This document shows positions 8,523 to 21,499 of a stretch of DNA of 64,000 nucleotides, in pieces. Made by a program: the position numbers and the translations under genes. Under the pieces are notes generated by a model that searched no databases, was not told the DNA's origin, and saw nothing but the letters and a program-made list of their open reading frames with translations. This DNA is from Roseococcus microcysteis. Lineage in GTDB: Bacteria; Pseudomonadota; Alphaproteobacteria; Acetobacterales; Acetobacteraceae. Within the stretch, counting starts at the first letter, position 1. The number at the start of each line of letters is the position of its first letter. Where the stretch lies: NCBI RefSeq assembly GCF_014764365.1, contig NZ_CP061718.1, positions 1,984,001 through 2,048,000 on the forward strand. Direction: 5' to 3'.

Positions 8523-9650
8523 ATGCGCCGCCGGAAGAGGACCCTTCGAATGCCACCACTGGGCGAAGCCGGGCGCGACCCGCGAAAGGGCACCACGCCG
8601 GGCCGCGACCCGGCCATCGGCACCGCCCATGCCACCATGCAATCGCTGCTGGACCACCGGATGAGCCCCTCGCCGGAGAACTACCTCGTCTGGTTCAGCT
8701 ACCACGCCGGCACCCACCCCGAGCTGCATGACGCGCTGGATGCACGGCTGGCCGCGCAGGGCCGGCTGGAACAGGCCGATCTGAACGAGATGCACGCCCG
8801 CTACTGCGCCGGCGAACCCCAGGCCCAGGCCATCGGCCAGGTGTCGCGCCAGCTGGAGGCCGCGCTGAACGACGCGGCCGGCATGCTGGGCACCGCGCAT
8901 GACAACGCTTCAAGCTACGGCACCCGGCTGGAGGGGCTGACCGACACGCTGGAGGCCGCCTTCCCCTCGCTCAACGAGCCGCTGCGCCGCATCCTGGCCG
9001 ACACCCAGGCGCTGTGCCACAGCAGCCGCACCCTGGCCCAGCGCCTGGCCGAGCGCGCGCGCGAGGCGGAGGCCCTGCGCGACGCCCTGCAAGAGGCCCG
9101 TCGCGCCGCCGCCACCGATGCGCTGACCGGCCTGCCCAACCGCCGCGCCTTCGAGGAACGCCTGGCCGAGGCGCTGGCCCGCGCCACCGCCGAGCAGACG
9201 CCGCTCTGCCTGCTGATGTTCGACATTGATCACTTCAAGTCGGTCAATGACCGCCACGGCCACCCGGCCGGGGATGCCGTGCTGCGCGGCGTGGCGGACA
9301 CGTTGCGCGAATGGGCGCGCCCGCATGACCGGCTGGCGCGGGTGGGGGGCGAGGAATTCGCCGCCATCCTCCCCGCCACCTGCCGCGAGGCCGCGGCCGG
9401 GCTGGCGGATTCGCTGCGCCGCGCCGTGGCGAATGAGGGCTTCCTGGTGGGCGCGGAGGGGCAGCGGCTTTCGGTCACCGTCTCGCTCGGCGTGGCGCAG
9501 CTTCAGTCCGAGGAGACGGGGGACGGGCTGCTGAGCCGGGCCGATGCCGCGCTCTATGACGCGAAGCGCCAGGGGCGGGACCGGGTGGTGCTGGACATGC
9601 CGCCCACCCCGGAGGAACCAGAGGAGGCGCGGCCGCTTTCCTGGCGCTAG
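8523..9650 (+). CDS. Diguanylate cyclase (GGDEF) with RxxD I-site
   Basis: A 375-aa soluble protein. The N-terminal part of about 210 residues is a helical sensor or dimerisation region starting near MQSLLDHRMSPSPENYLVWF, a motif seen in many proteobacterial cyclases. The C-terminal GGDEF domain has DALTGLPNRRAFEERL, the metal-binding FDIDHFKSVND and an intact active site RVGGEEF near residue 275. Five residues before it lies RPHD, a full RxxD inhibitory site, so product feedback is expected. It should make c-di-GMP from two GTP. It has no membrane segment and no EAL domain. The ATG follows GGGAGAGG. Confidence 0.9.
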   Translation: MRRRKRTLRMPPLGEAGRDPRKGTTPGRDPAIGTAHATMQSLLDHRMSPSPENYLVWFSYHAGTHPELHDALDARLAAQGRLEQADLNEMHARYCAGEPQAQAIGQVSRQLEAALNDAAGMLGTAHDNASSYGTRLEGLTDTLEAAFPSLNEPLRRILADTQALCHSSRTLAQRLAERAREAEALRDALQEARRAAATDALTGLPNRRAFEERLAEALARATAEQTPLCLLMFDIDHFKSVNDRHGHPAGDAVLRGVADTLREWARPHDRLARVGGEEFAAILPATCREAAAGLADSLRRAVANEGFLVGAEGQRLSVTVSLGVAQLQSEETGDGLLSRADAALYDAKRQGRDRVVLDMPPTPEEPEEARPLSWR

Positions 9651-9653
9651 ACG

Positions 9654-10442
9654 TCAGCCGCGCGCGCGAAAGCGCGCGTCATGCCCCAGCGCGCGGCGGC
9701 GGGCGTCCACCACCTCGGCGAAGCGCTGGCGCACCGCCTGCCGGCCCAGCCGCTGTTCCAGCGGCTTCAGCGAGAACACCACGCGCGCCATGCGCTGGTA
9801 GAATTCCATGTAGACGAGGTTCAGCCCGGCCCCCACCGCCGCCCCCACCAATGGCACGGCCTGGGCGCCCAGCTTCGTCATCAGCGCGGGCGCGTAGCGC
9901 AGCACCACATTGGCCATGAGCTGCGCCATCTCCTGCCCGGCCAGCCTTGTGGCCCAGAAGGCGATGTCGGCGTCGTCATCCTCCTCCAGCGGGCCGCCGA
10001 AGGCGAAGACCTCGACGCAGGCAGTCCGCACATCCGGGTCGCGCAGGTCGAGGCCCTGCCCGCGTGCGATATCGGCCACCGAGCGCATGATGAGGCCCGT
10101 GGTCACCGGCAGCTCCGCCAGGGTGGTGGCGAAGCCGCCCATGCCGCCCATCGCGCCCGAAAGCGCGCCGCCCAGCTTGTAGGCCGCGCTGCGCTCGGGC
10201 CGCGCGCCGGGGTCGAGGCCCAGGATGGCGGTGCGGAAGGCCAGCTCCAGCCCGTCACGCGCGCGTTCGGCCACCATCTTCTGCACCTCGGGCGGCAGGC
10301 GGTTCAGGCCCATCTGGACGAAGCGGCCCGCCTGTTCCAGCGCCGACATCAGCCGGCCGCGCGCGGCCAGGTAGTCGCTGGCGGCCTGCGCCAGCACGGC
10401 CTCGCTGTCGGGCTGGGTCAGGGTGGTCAGTTCTCCGCTCAT
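9654..10442 (-). CDS. EcsC-family protein
   Basis: A 262-aa protein of the EcsC family (PF12787). Recognisable parts are GGALSGAMGGMGGFATTLAELPVTTGLIMRSVADIARGQGLD and the glycine-rich helix VPLVGAAVGAGLNLVYMEFYQRMARVVF. In Firmicutes EcsC is linked to an ABC transporter; in proteobacteria its role is unknown, and it is probably membrane-associated. The ATG at 10442 follows AAGGAA. It converges with the cyclase gene, leaving a 3-bp gap, and diverges from the TPR protein. Confidence 0.87.
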   Translation of the reverse strand: MSGELTTLTQPDSEAVLAQAASDYLAARGRLMSALEQAGRFVQMGLNRLPPEVQKMVAERARDGLELAFRTAILGLDPGARPERSAAYKLGGALSGAMGGMGGFATTLAELPVTTGLIMRSVADIARGQGLDLRDPDVRTACVEVFAFGGPLEEDDDADIAFWATRLAGQEMAQLMANVVLRYAPALMTKLGAQAVPLVGAAVGAGLNLVYMEFYQRMARVVFSLKPLEQRLGRQAVRQRFAEVVDARRRALGHDARFRARG

Positions 10443-10490
10443 CGGCCTGTTCCTTCTTGCGCGGGGGTGGGTGCCCGGGGACAATCACCC

Positions 10491-11087
10491 ATGCGCCCTG
10501 CCCTGCCCGCACTTGCCGCGCTCCTCATGGGCTTCGCGGCACCCGCTACAGCGCAATTGGGGGGTCCGGCGTTGCCGGTCCAGTCCCCCGCCGCGCCGGA
10601 GCTGATGCAGCGCGAGCTGGACCGCGCCTTCGACGCCCTGCGCACCGCCCCCGACGAGGCCGGCGGCCGCATGGCGGAGGCGGCGGTGCGGCAGCTCTGG
10701 TCCCGCCAGGCCACGCCCGCCGTGGCGCTGCTGCTGAACCGCGGCATCCGCACCCTGCGCGGCGGCCAGGCCGGGGATGCGCTGGAGGATTTCGACGCCG
10801 CCATCCTGCTGGAGCCGCGCCTGGCCGATGCCTGGCATTGGCGCGCCCAGGCCCATGCGGCGGTGGGCGACCGGCAGGGTGCGGCGGCGGATCTGCGCGA
10901 GGCCCTCCGGCTGGAGCCGCGGCATTTCCCGGCCCTGGTCACCTTGTCGCAGCTCCAGGAAGAGGCGCGCGACGCATCCGGCGCCCTGCGCAGCTTCCGC
11001 GCCGCGCTGGAAATCCACCCCCGCCTGCCCGGCGGCGCGGCCCGGCTGCGCGAGCTGGTGCGGGCCGCCGAAGGCGAGGCGATGTAG
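10491..11087 (+). CDS. Exported TPR-repeat protein
   Basis: A 198-aa periplasmic protein. MRPALPALAALLMGFAAPATAQ is a signal peptide cleaved after ATA. Three tetratricopeptide repeats follow: ALLLNRGIRTLRGGQAGDALEDFDAAILLEP, AWHWRAQAHAAVGDRQGAAADLREALRLEP and LVTLSQLQEEARDASGALRSFRAALEIHP. It is probably a scaffold or adaptor; partners are unknown. The 48-bp gap to the divergent EcsC gene must hold both promoters. Confidence 0.86.
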   Translation: MRPALPALAALLMGFAAPATAQLGGPALPVQSPAAPELMQRELDRAFDALRTAPDEAGGRMAEAAVRQLWSRQATPAVALLLNRGIRTLRGGQAGDALEDFDAAILLEPRLADAWHWRAQAHAAVGDRQGAAADLREALRLEPRHFPALVTLSQLQEEARDASGALRSFRAALEIHPRLPGGAARLRELVRAAEGEAM

Positions 11088-11140
11088 CCCCCTCACGCCC
11101 CGCATGCGAAACTGACGCGAGGGTTGAGGGAAAAGCACAA

Positions 11141-12817
11141 GTGGGTTTGCAGGACATCCTGGCGGCCTCCGTCTTCTATGAGGTGGCGGCCCTTCTGGTG
11201 CTGGGCGCGGCGGTGGGCATGGTGGCGCTGCTGCTGCGCCAGCCGCTGATTGTCGGGCTGATCGCGGCGGGCATCCTGGCGGGGCCCTCGGCGCTGGGCA
11301 TCGCGCAATCCGATGCATTCATCGCGCTGCTGTCGGAACTCGGCATCGCGGTGCTGCTGTTCCTGGTGGGTCTGAAGCTGGACCTCGGCCTCGTGCGGAG
11401 CCTGGGCGCGGTGGCGCTGGCCACGGGTCTCGGCCAGGTGACCTTCACGGCCGTGATCGGCTTCCTGCTGGGCCTGGCCCTGGGGCTGGACGCGCTGACC
11501 AGCCTTTATGTGGCGGTGGCGCTGACCTTCAGCTCCACCATCATCATCGTGAAGCTGCTGTCCGACAAGCGCGAGATAGACAGCCTGCACGGGCGCATCG
11601 CGCTGGGTTTCCTCATCGTGCAGGACATCTTCGTGGTGCTCTGCATGGTGGTGGTCTCGGCGCTGGCGGCGGGCCAGGGGCAAGCCTCGGCTGCGGCGGG
11701 GCTGCTGCGGGTGCTGCTGGGCGGCGTGGTCATGCTGGTGGTGGTGGGCGTGGTGATCCGTTACCTCGCGCAGCCGGTCACCTCGCGGCTGGCCCGGGCG
11801 CCGGAATTGCTGGCGGGCTTCGCCATCGGCTGGGCGGCGCTGCTGGCCGCGATCGGGGATTATGTCGGGCTGGGCAAGGAGCTGGGCGGGCTGCTGGCGG
11901 GCGTGGCGCTGGCCTCCACCCCCTTCCGCGAGGCCATCGCCGCGCGGCTGTCCAGCCTGCGGGACTTTCTTCTGTTGTTCTTCTTCATCGCGCTGGGGTC
12001 GCGCCTGGATTTGGGCGGGTTGGGCGAGCAGGCCTTCGCGGCCATGGTGCTGTCGGTCTTCGTGCTGGTGGGCAACCCGCTCATCGTGGTCGCGATCATG
12101 GGCTTCATGGGTTATCGCCGCCGCACCGGGCTGCTGGCGGGGCTGACGGTGGCGCAGATCAGCGAATTCTCCCTGATCTTCATGGCGATGGGCGTGGCGC
12201 TGGGGCATGTGGCCGAGGCCTCGCTCGGCCTCGTCACGCTGGTGGGCATGGTGACCATCGCGGCCTCCACCTACATGATCACGCATTCGCACCGGCTGGC
12301 GGCCTGGCTCGACACGCCGCTCAAGCTGTTCGAGCGGCGCGAGCCCTGGCGCGAGGCCCAGGCCAGCGGCGACACCGGCCCCGACCCCGAGGGCGCCGAT
12401 GTGGTGGTCTTCGGCCTGGGCCGCTTTGGCGACGCCATTTCCCGCCGCCTGCGCGACCGGGGGCTGCGCGTGCTGGGGGTGGATTTCGACCCGGAGGTGG
12501 TGCGCCGCTGGCACAAGGCCGGCCTGCCCGCCATCTATGGCGATGCGAGCGACCCGGAACTCATCGCCTCGCTGCCGCTGGAGGGGGTGCGCTGGGTGGT
12601 CTCGGCCGCGCCTTCGGTGCGCGGCGGGCTGACCCAGGAGGACCACCGCCTCGCTTTGCTGGACGGGCTGAAGGCGGTGCATTTCACCGGCCGCGCCGCC
12701 GTCACGGCCCATGCCGCGAGCGAGGCCGAGGGGCTGCGCGCCCGTGGCGCCGACCTGGTGCTGCTGCCCTTCCATGACGCGGCCGCGCGGGCCGCGGAGC
12801 TGGTGGCGGAGGGGTGA
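11141..12817 (+). CDS. CPA2-family K+/H+ antiporter with RCK domain (KefB/YbaL type)
   Basis: A 558-aa inner-membrane antiporter. About twelve hydrophobic helices fill residues 1-390, including PLIVGLIAAGILAGPSALG, the family segment VALTFSSTIIIVKLLSDK and FLIVQDIFVVL with its conserved acidic ion-binding residue. A cytosolic RCK/TrkA-N domain follows, starting with the Rossmann loop VVVFGLGRFGDAISRRL, as in KefB and YbaL. It would exchange K+ or Na+ for H+, gated by nucleotide or glutathione adducts. The start is GTG at 11141; there is no good ribosome site, so the start is less certain than the gene. Confidence 0.9.
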   Translation: MGLQDILAASVFYEVAALLVLGAAVGMVALLLRQPLIVGLIAAGILAGPSALGIAQSDAFIALLSELGIAVLLFLVGLKLDLGLVRSLGAVALATGLGQVTFTAVIGFLLGLALGLDALTSLYVAVALTFSSTIIIVKLLSDKREIDSLHGRIALGFLIVQDIFVVLCMVVVSALAAGQGQASAAAGLLRVLLGGVVMLVVVGVVIRYLAQPVTSRLARAPELLAGFAIGWAALLAAIGDYVGLGKELGGLLAGVALASTPFREAIAARLSSLRDFLLLFFFIALGSRLDLGGLGEQAFAAMVLSVFVLVGNPLIVVAIMGFMGYRRRTGLLAGLTVAQISEFSLIFMAMGVALGHVAEASLGLVTLVGMVTIAASTYMITHSHRLAAWLDTPLKLFERREPWREAQASGDTGPDPEGADVVVFGLGRFGDAISRRLRDRGLRVLGVDFDPEVVRRWHKAGLPAIYGDASDPELIASLPLEGVRWVVSAAPSVRGGLTQEDHRLALLDGLKAVHFTGRAAVTAHAASEAEGLRARGADLVLLPFHDAAARAAELVAEG

Positions 12818-12818
12818 A

Positions 12819-13916
12819 TCAGCCGCCGAACACCCTTCTGAGCGCGGCATGGAAGGGCTTGGGCCGCAGCGCCTCGTCAAAGGGCAGGCCGCGGGTGCGC
12901 TGGCCATCGGCGCGGGCCACGCCGGGCTCCTCCGCCAGCCAGGTGTTCCGGTCGGTCAGGCCCCAGGTCAGCACGGTGCGGACCCCGCCCTCCACGGCGG
13001 CGGAAAGGAAGCGGGTGACGTAGTCCGCCACCGCCGCATCCCGCTCGGGGATGGTGGGGGCGAGCTGGTCCGGCTCCCGCACATCCAGCTCGGTGATGAG
13101 CACGGCGAGGCCCAGGCCGCGCAGCGCCTGGACGAAAGCCAGGAAGGGCTCGGCCCGGAAGGGGTCGCGCATTTGCAGATGCGCCTGGATGCCCACCGCG
13201 TCCAGCGGCACCTGCCGCTCCACCAGCCGGCGGACGACGCGCAGCAGGCGCTGGCGCTTGGCCTCGGCCCAGGGCGTGTCGGCCTCCACGCCGTAATCAT
13301 TCAGCGTGAGGCGCAGCGTGGGGTCGAGCCCCCGCGCGAGGCGCAGCGCGCGCTCGATATAGGAGGGGCCCAGCGCCTGGAGCCAGGGCGTGGGTCGCAG
13401 ATCGTCCTGGGTGGGGCTCGGGTTGTCGCTGCCGGGCGGGTTGGCGATGATCTCGTTCAGCACGTCCCAGTCGCGGATGTAGGAATGGGTCTCGCGCAGG
13501 ACGGCGGTGAAATGCGCCTCCATCACGGCGGTGGCGCGCGCCTCGCCCTGGGCCAGGGCCGGTTCGAGCCAGGCGGGGTTCGCGACATGCCACAGCAGCG
13601 CATGGCCGCGCAGCCGCTGCTGATGGGTGCGCGCGAAGAGGGCGATGCTGCGCAGCGGGCCGAATTCGAAGCGCCCCGGCTCAGGCTGCAGCGCGTCCCA
13701 CTTCGCTTCCCATTCCGGCACCAGCAGCTCCGCCTCGCGCGCCACCAGGGCGGCATAGGCGGGGTCCGATTGCAGCAGGTCATGGCGGATGGCGGTGCCG
13801 AAGGTGATGCCCCGCGCGCGGGTGACGGCGCGCAGACCTTCGGCCTGGGCGACGCTGCCGCGCGGCAGGAAGGGGGTGGCCGCGGCGGCCAGCGCCAGGC
13901 GACGCGGCAGGCGCAC
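12819..13916 (-). CDS. Glycoside hydrolase family 10 endo-1,4-beta-xylanase
   Basis: A 365-aa exported enzyme. An N-terminal signal (MRLPRRLALAAAATPFLPRG) precedes one GH10 barrel. The family's active-site features are present: RGHALLWH near residue 110, the acid/base glutamate in WDVLNEII (E155) and the nucleophile in VLITELDV (E276). It would cleave internal xylan bonds. No binding module is attached. The start is GTG at 13916, only 2 bp after the stop of the ferritin-like gene, so the two form an operon. A secreted xylanase coupled to a di-iron protein is an odd pairing. Confidence 0.9.
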   Translation of the reverse strand: MRLPRRLALAAAATPFLPRGSVAQAEGLRAVTRARGITFGTAIRHDLLQSDPAYAALVAREAELLVPEWEAKWDALQPEPGRFEFGPLRSIALFARTHQQRLRGHALLWHVANPAWLEPALAQGEARATAVMEAHFTAVLRETHSYIRDWDVLNEIIANPPGSDNPSPTQDDLRPTPWLQALGPSYIERALRLARGLDPTLRLTLNDYGVEADTPWAEAKRQRLLRVVRRLVERQVPLDAVGIQAHLQMRDPFRAEPFLAFVQALRGLGLAVLITELDVREPDQLAPTIPERDAAVADYVTRFLSAAVEGGVRTVLTWGLTDRNTWLAEEPGVARADGQRTRGLPFDEALRPKPFHAALRRVFGG

Positions 13917-13918
13917 CC

Positions 13919-14785
13919 TCAGGCGGCCTGCTGGGCGGGAAGGGCGTTGCCATTGGCCGCCGCCTCCCGCGCCATGGCCTGGCGGTAGCGGTCCCGCCGC
14001 CAGCAGAGCAGCTTCCAGGCGGCGCGCGCGGCAAGGCCCGAGACGCGGCCGCGTGGCTCCAGCCCGATGGATTTGAAGATCATGCCCATGCCGCGCTCGA
14101 TATGGCGGAAGCGATAGAACCCCATGGCGCGGCCCATATAGCCGGTGATGCAGCGGTTGTGCTCATAAGCCACGCCCGGCGCGTCATTGCTGCAATGGAA
14201 GGCGAAGGCGAGTTCGTCATCCTCCGTCTCGCCCACGCGGCCGAGGGCCACGCGCAGCCGCTTCGGGAAGGAGAGGTTCTCGCGCGCCAGGTAGCGCTTC
14301 ATGTGGTCGTAGAAGAGCTTGAAGTGCCGGTATTCATCGGCCGCGATGAGGCGGCAGATCTCCTTCAGCACGGGTTCGTCCGAGGCCTCGCCCAGCGCGG
14401 TGTAGTAGCTGCTGGTCCCCGTCTCGACCATGCAGCGCGCGATCAACTCGCCCGTGCGGGAGCCGCGGATGGAGGCATCGGCCTTGACATCAATCGTGTA
14501 GCCGGCGCGGTAGCGCGCGAAGGCGGCCGGGTAGTCGAAGGAGGGATCGGCCAGGCTGGCCCAGCGGCCCAGCGCGTCGCCATGCTGCACCTCCTCCACG
14601 GCCCAGTTGTCGGCGGCGTATTGGAAGTCCGGGTCGTCGCGGAAGACGCTCTTCAGGTAGAGGGCGTAGTCATCGCCATTGCGCTCGACCATGGCGGCGG
14701 CCTTGACCAGGGGGATCACCTCCGGGTCCACCTTCGACGGGTCGAAGCGGTCCCAGGCGACCTGATCCAGTGTCCAGTGCTTCAT
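13919..14785 (-). CDS. Ferritin-like di-iron carboxylate protein (acyl-ACP desaturase-like)
   Basis: A 288-aa protein with a ferritin-like four-helix core. Two di-iron ligand motifs are visible: AVEEVQHGDALGRW near residue 62 and IAADEYRHFKLFYDHM near residue 148, each an ExxH-type pair, with further acidic residues in VERNGDDYALY and CMVETGTSSYY. The pattern resembles stearoyl-ACP desaturase and related oxidases, so it may oxidise a lipid or aromatic substrate. It is followed at 2 bp by the xylanase gene and preceded by the F1 ATPase operon. The reaction is unknown. Confidence 0.84.
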   Translation of the reverse strand: MKHWTLDQVAWDRFDPSKVDPEVIPLVKAAAMVERNGDDYALYLKSVFRDDPDFQYAADNWAVEEVQHGDALGRWASLADPSFDYPAAFARYRAGYTIDVKADASIRGSRTGELIARCMVETGTSSYYTALGEASDEPVLKEICRLIAADEYRHFKLFYDHMKRYLARENLSFPKRLRVALGRVGETEDDELAFAFHCSNDAPGVAYEHNRCITGYMGRAMGFYRFRHIERGMGMIFKSIGLEPRGRVSGLAARAAWKLLCWRRDRYRQAMAREAAANGNALPAQQAA

Positions 14786-14835
14786 GCCTGCGCGACCCCT
14801 GCGCCGGCGTCCCGGCCTGCGTTTCCCATGGCGAT

Positions 14836-14851
14836 GGGGCGAACCTGCCCC
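14836..14851 (-). terminator. Hairpin after atpC
   Basis: Arms GGGGC and GCCCC flank a 6-nt loop in the 104-bp gap between the atpC stop and the ferritin-like gene, both on the minus strand. There is no T run. It is a plausible but weak end of the ATPase transcript. Confidence 0.3.
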
Positions 14852-14889
14852 GCCTTGTCCTCAGGAGATGCGCCGGGAACCGCGCCTTT

Positions 14890-15303
14890 TCAAGCCGCTT
14901 GCGCGGCGTCCTTCATGGCGCGCATGGCCAGGAGGTGGTTCATCGCGGCCTCGCGCTTCTCAGGCGTGTCATTGGCGGCGGCGGCCTGATAGTCGCGCTC
15001 GGCGGTCTCGATCAGGCGCTCGGCCTCGGCGCGGGAGAGGTTGGCCACCGGCACGGCCGTGTCGGCCAGGACGGTGACGCGGGTGGGGCCCACCTCGGCG
15101 AAGCCGCCGCGCACGAACATGCGCTCCGTCTCCTGGCCGTTCTCGCGCACGGAGATCACGCCGCCGCGCAGGGTCACGATCATGGGAACGTGCCCGGGCA
15201 GCACGCCCATGTCGCCCTCGGCGGCGGGAATGATCACCATCTCGACGGGCCGGGAGAGCAGCAGCTTCTCCGGCGAGACGAGTTCCAGTTCGAACGTGGC
15301 CAT
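14890..15303 (-). CDS. atpC: F1 ATP synthase epsilon subunit
   Basis: A 137-aa subunit of the central stalk of F1, which couples proton-driven rotation to ATP synthesis and inhibits hydrolysis. MATFELELVSPEKLLLSR and EGDMGVLPGHVPMIVTLRGG are the standard N-terminal beta-sandwich; the helical tail ends the protein. It is the last gene of atpHAGDC. Unlike the tight spacing elsewhere in the operon, 166 bp separate it from atpD, and that gap holds a palindromic repeat. Confidence 0.95.
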   Translation of the reverse strand: MATFELELVSPEKLLLSRPVEMVIIPAAEGDMGVLPGHVPMIVTLRGGVISVRENGQETERMFVRGGFAEVGPTRVTVLADTAVPVANLSRAEAERLIETAERDYQAAAANDTPEKREAAMNHLLAMRAMKDAAQAA

Positions 15304-15358
15304 GTGCCCACCCATTCCATCAAGCGCCACCCGAAGAGAGGGGTGCCGTCCTCCGAGT

Positions 15359-15468
15359 ATCCGGCCGCAACGCGGCCGGCGCCGCCCACCTGCCCTGCCC
15401 ACCCGCGCATCCGTGGCGCGGCGCAAGCCAAGGCGGCGGATGCCGCCGCCCGGCGTTTGAGGGCTTAG
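15359..15468 (-). repeat. Dispersed GC-rich palindromic repeat, copy A
   Basis: This stretch after the atpD stop matches, on the minus strand, the sequence after the imuB stop (copy B, 61268-61402). A 30-bp block at 15359-15388 is identical to 61373-61402. It contains the hairpin CCGGCCGC-gtt-GCGGCCGG when read on the minus strand. A second 17-bp identity, GCCCTCAAACGCCGGGC, marks the other end, and shorter matches lie between. Both copies start within a few bases of a stop codon. Confidence 0.65.
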
Positions 15469-15469
15469 A

Positions 15470-17798
<2,329 letters not shown>

Positions 17799-17818
17799 GG
17801 GCGTCTATTCCAGCCGGA

Positions 17819-19351
17819 TCAGGTGAAGGACTTGGCGAAGTCGTCCAGGAAGGCGACCAGCTTGGCCTCGACATCCTTCTTGATCTCGCGGTCCGTGCGG
17901 ATCGAGGCCAGGATGTCCGGAGCGCTGGACTTCAGCCCGGAGAGCAGCCGCGCCTCGAACTCACCCACCTTGGAAATGGGCAGCTTGTCGAGGTAGCCGC
18001 GCGTGCCGGCGAAGATCGCGACCACCTGCTCCTCGACCGGGACGGGCTTGAACTGGGGCTGCTTCAGCAGCTCCGTCAGGCGCGAACCGCGGGCGAGCAG
18101 CGACTGGGTGGTGGCGTCCAGGTCGGAGGCGAACTGCGCGAAGGCCGCCATTTCACGATACTGGGCCAGCTCCAGCTTGATCTTGCCGGCCACCTGCTTC
18201 ATCGCCTTGATCTGCGCGGCGGAACCGACGCGCGAGACCGAGATGCCGACGTTCACCGCGGGGCGGATGCCCTTGTAGAACAGCTCGGTCTCCAGGAAGA
18301 TCTGGCCGTCGGTGATGGAGATCACGTTGGTGGGAATGTAGGCGCCCACGTCGCCGGCCTGCGTCTCGATGACCGGCAGCGCGGTCAGCGAACCCGCGCC
18401 GAACTCGTCGTTCATCTTGGCCGCGCGCTCGAGCAGGCGGCTGTGCAGGTAGAACACGTCGCCCGGATAGGCCTCGCGGCCCGGCGGACGGCGCAGCAGC
18501 AGCGACATCTGGCGGTAGGAGACGGCCTGCTTGGACAGGTCGTCATAGAAGATGACCGCGTGCATGGCGTTGTCGCGGAAGAACTCGCCCATGGCGCAGC
18601 CCGTGTAGGGCGCCAGGAACTGCATGGGCGCCGGGTCCGAGGCGGTGGCGGCCACGATGATGGAGTATTCGAGCGCGCCGCTCTCCTCCAGCTGCTTCAC
18701 CAGCTGGGCCACGGTTGAGCGCTTTTGGCCGATGGCGACATAGATGCAGTAGAGCTTCTGCTTCTCGTCGCCCGTGGCGTTGACGCCCTTCTGGTTGATG
18801 ATCGTGTCCACGATCACGGCCGTCTTGCCGGTCTGGCGGTCACCGATGATCAGCTCACGCTGGCCGCGACCGATGGGGATCAGCGCGTCAATCGCCTTGA
18901 TGCCGGTCTGCATGGGCTCATGCACCGACTTGCGCGGCATGATGCCGGGCGCCTTCAGCTCGGCGCGGCGGCGGACCACATCCGTCAGCGGGCCCTTGCC
19001 GTCGATCGGGTTGCCCAGGCCGTCCACGACGCGGCCCAGCAGGCCCTTGCCCACGGGCACGTCCACGATGGCGCCGGTACGGCTGACCGTGTCGCCTTCC
19101 TTCACGCCCTTGTCGTCGCCGAACAGCACGACGCCGACATTGTCGGTCTCGAGGTTCAGCGCCATGCCCTTGATGCCGGCGGAGGGGAAGTCCACCAGCT
19201 CACCGGCCATCACGTTCTGCAGACCATAGACGCGGGCGATGCCGTCGCCCACCGTCAGCACGGTGCCCACCTCGGCCACATTGGCCTCGGCGTCGAAGCT
19301 CGCGATCTGCTGCTTCAGGATCTCCGAAATCTCAGCCGGACGGATTTCCAT
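17819..19351 (-). CDS. atpA: F1 ATP synthase alpha subunit
   Basis: A 510-aa non-catalytic nucleotide-binding subunit of F1. [16 protein letters not shown] at the N-terminus contacts the delta subunit; the P-loop is GDRQTGKTA near residue 170 and the signature [17 protein letters not shown] is intact. Its ATG follows the atpH stop with one base between, indicating coupling. Confidence 0.96.
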   Translation of the reverse strand: MEIRPAEISEILKQQIASFDAEANVAEVGTVLTVGDGIARVYGLQNVMAGELVDFPSAGIKGMALNLETDNVGVVLFGDDKGVKEGDTVSRTGAIVDVPVGKGLLGRVVDGLGNPIDGKGPLTDVVRRRAELKAPGIMPRKSVHEPMQTGIKAIDALIPIGRGQRELIIGDRQTGKTAVIVDTIINQKGVNATGDEKQKLYCIYVAIGQKRSTVAQLVKQLEESGALEYSIIVAATASDPAPMQFLAPYTGCAMGEFFRDNAMHAVIFYDDLSKQAVSYRQMSLLLRRPPGREAYPGDVFYLHSRLLERAAKMNDEFGAGSLTALPVIETQAGDVGAYIPTNVISITDGQIFLETELFYKGIRPAVNVGISVSRVGSAAQIKAMKQVAGKIKLELAQYREMAAFAQFASDLDATTQSLLARGSRLTELLKQPQFKPVPVEEQVVAIFAGTRGYLDKLPISKVGEFEARLLSGLKSSAPDILASIRTDREIKKDVEAKLVAFLDDFAKSFT

Positions 19352-19352
19352 C

Positions 19353-19943
19353 TCAGGCGGCCCCCTTCATGGCGAACTGCAGGCGCTGCAGCTTGGACTT
19401 GAGCGAATTGTCGTAGAGACGCGAGCCGATCCGGATGATCAGCCCGCCGAGAACCGAGGAATCCACCTTTTCCGCCAGCTTCACGCCGGAGAAGCCGGCC
19501 TCCGTCAGGCGGGCCGTCACGGCGGCGCGCTGCGTGTCGGTCAGCGGGAAGGCGGTGGTGACGTGCGCGACCTGCTGGCCGCGCCGCTCCGCGAGCTTGG
19601 CGCCGAAGGCGGCCGCGATCTCGGGCAGATGCGACAGGCGGCGATTCGCGATCAGCACGCCCACGAAGTTGGTGATTTCCTTGCCAGCCCCGGCCTTGGC
19701 CAGCAGGGCGAAGATCGCGCGCTGCTGGTCCGCGGCGGAAAGCCGGGGGTCCTGCACGAAGGCCCGGAAGGCTGCGTCCTCGTGGTAGAGCTTGAACAGC
19801 CCCTCGAGGTCATTGGCGATACGGTCCAGCGCGCCGGCATCGGCCTGGCGCGCGTCATCCGCGAGGCCCAGGAGGGCCAGCGCGTAACGCGCGGCAACGC
19901 CGCCATTGGCTGGCGCGTCGGTGGAAATGGTCTCGGCGCCCAC
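19353..19943 (-). CDS. atpH: F1 ATP synthase delta subunit
   Basis: About 196 aa; peripheral stalk subunit joining F1 to the b subunits. The N-terminal helical bundle ([18 protein letters not shown]) and the C-terminal motif [26 protein letters not shown] are typical. I chose the GTG at 19943; the frame is open further upstream without a better start. It is the first gene of atpHAGDC, the usual alphaproteobacterial F1 operon. The F0 genes are elsewhere. Confidence 0.93.
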   Translation of the reverse strand: MGAETISTDAPANGGVAARYALALLGLADDARQADAGALDRIANDLEGLFKLYHEDAAFRAFVQDPRLSAADQQRAIFALLAKAGAGKEITNFVGVLIANRRLSHLPEIAAAFGAKLAERRGQQVAHVTTAFPLTDTQRAAVTARLTEAGFSGVKLAEKVDSSVLGGLIIRIGSRLYDNSLKSKLQRLQFAMKGAA

Positions 19944-20048
19944 TTTGCGGTCCCGGTCCTGTTCCTGAAAGCCGGAGGGGCCATCCCCCGTCGGCGGGCG
20001 GGCCTTAACATAGGGATTGCTGCACGGCAACCAAGCGAGGCCGCCTCT

Positions 20049-21116
<1,068 letters not shown>

Positions 21117-21164
21117 CTACACCCCCCGGAATTGGGGCGGGGGTGGCGGGGCCGGAAACGAAAA

Positions 21165-21186
21165 CGGGGGCCGCGAAGGGCCCCCG
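21165..21186 (-). terminator. Intrinsic terminator after rpmA
   Basis: Read on the minus strand, CGGGGGCC and GGCCCCCG form an 8-bp stem with loop CTTCGC, followed by TTTTCGTTT. It lies 28 bp after the rpmA stop. A second G7/C7 hairpin follows at 21100-21117, just before obgE, so obgE probably depends on readthrough or its own promoter. Confidence 0.7.
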
Positions 21187-21213
21187 CCTGATCTTATACC
21201 AGGTTCGGCGCGG

Positions 21214-21483
21214 TCACTCCGCGGCGAGCTTGGGCGCCTCGATCGAGACATGCACGCGGCCTTCGGCCTTGCGCTCGAACTTCACATGGCCCTCGATCAG
21301 GGCAAAGAGCGTGTGGTCGCGGCCGACGCCGACATTGCGACCCGCCTTCATCTTGGTGCCGCGCTGCTTCACCAGGATGTTGCCGGCCAGCACGTGCTCG
21401 CCACCGAACTTCTTCACGCCAAGCCGCTGCCCGGGAGAGTCGCGGCCGTTGCGCGAGGAGCCGCCTGCCTTTTTATGTGCCAT
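21214..21483 (-). CDS. rpmA: 50S ribosomal protein L27
   Basis: An 89-aa ribosomal protein, normal length. [29 protein letters not shown] is the conserved N-terminal tail that reaches the peptidyl transferase centre. It lies 16 bp after rplU and ends before an intrinsic terminator. Confidence 0.97.
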   Translation of the reverse strand: MAHKKAGGSSRNGRDSPGQRLGVKKFGGEHVLAGNILVKQRGTKMKAGRNVGVGRDHTLFALIEGHVKFERKAEGRVHVSIEAPKLAAE

Positions 21484-21499
21484 CTGTGGTGTCTCCTGT

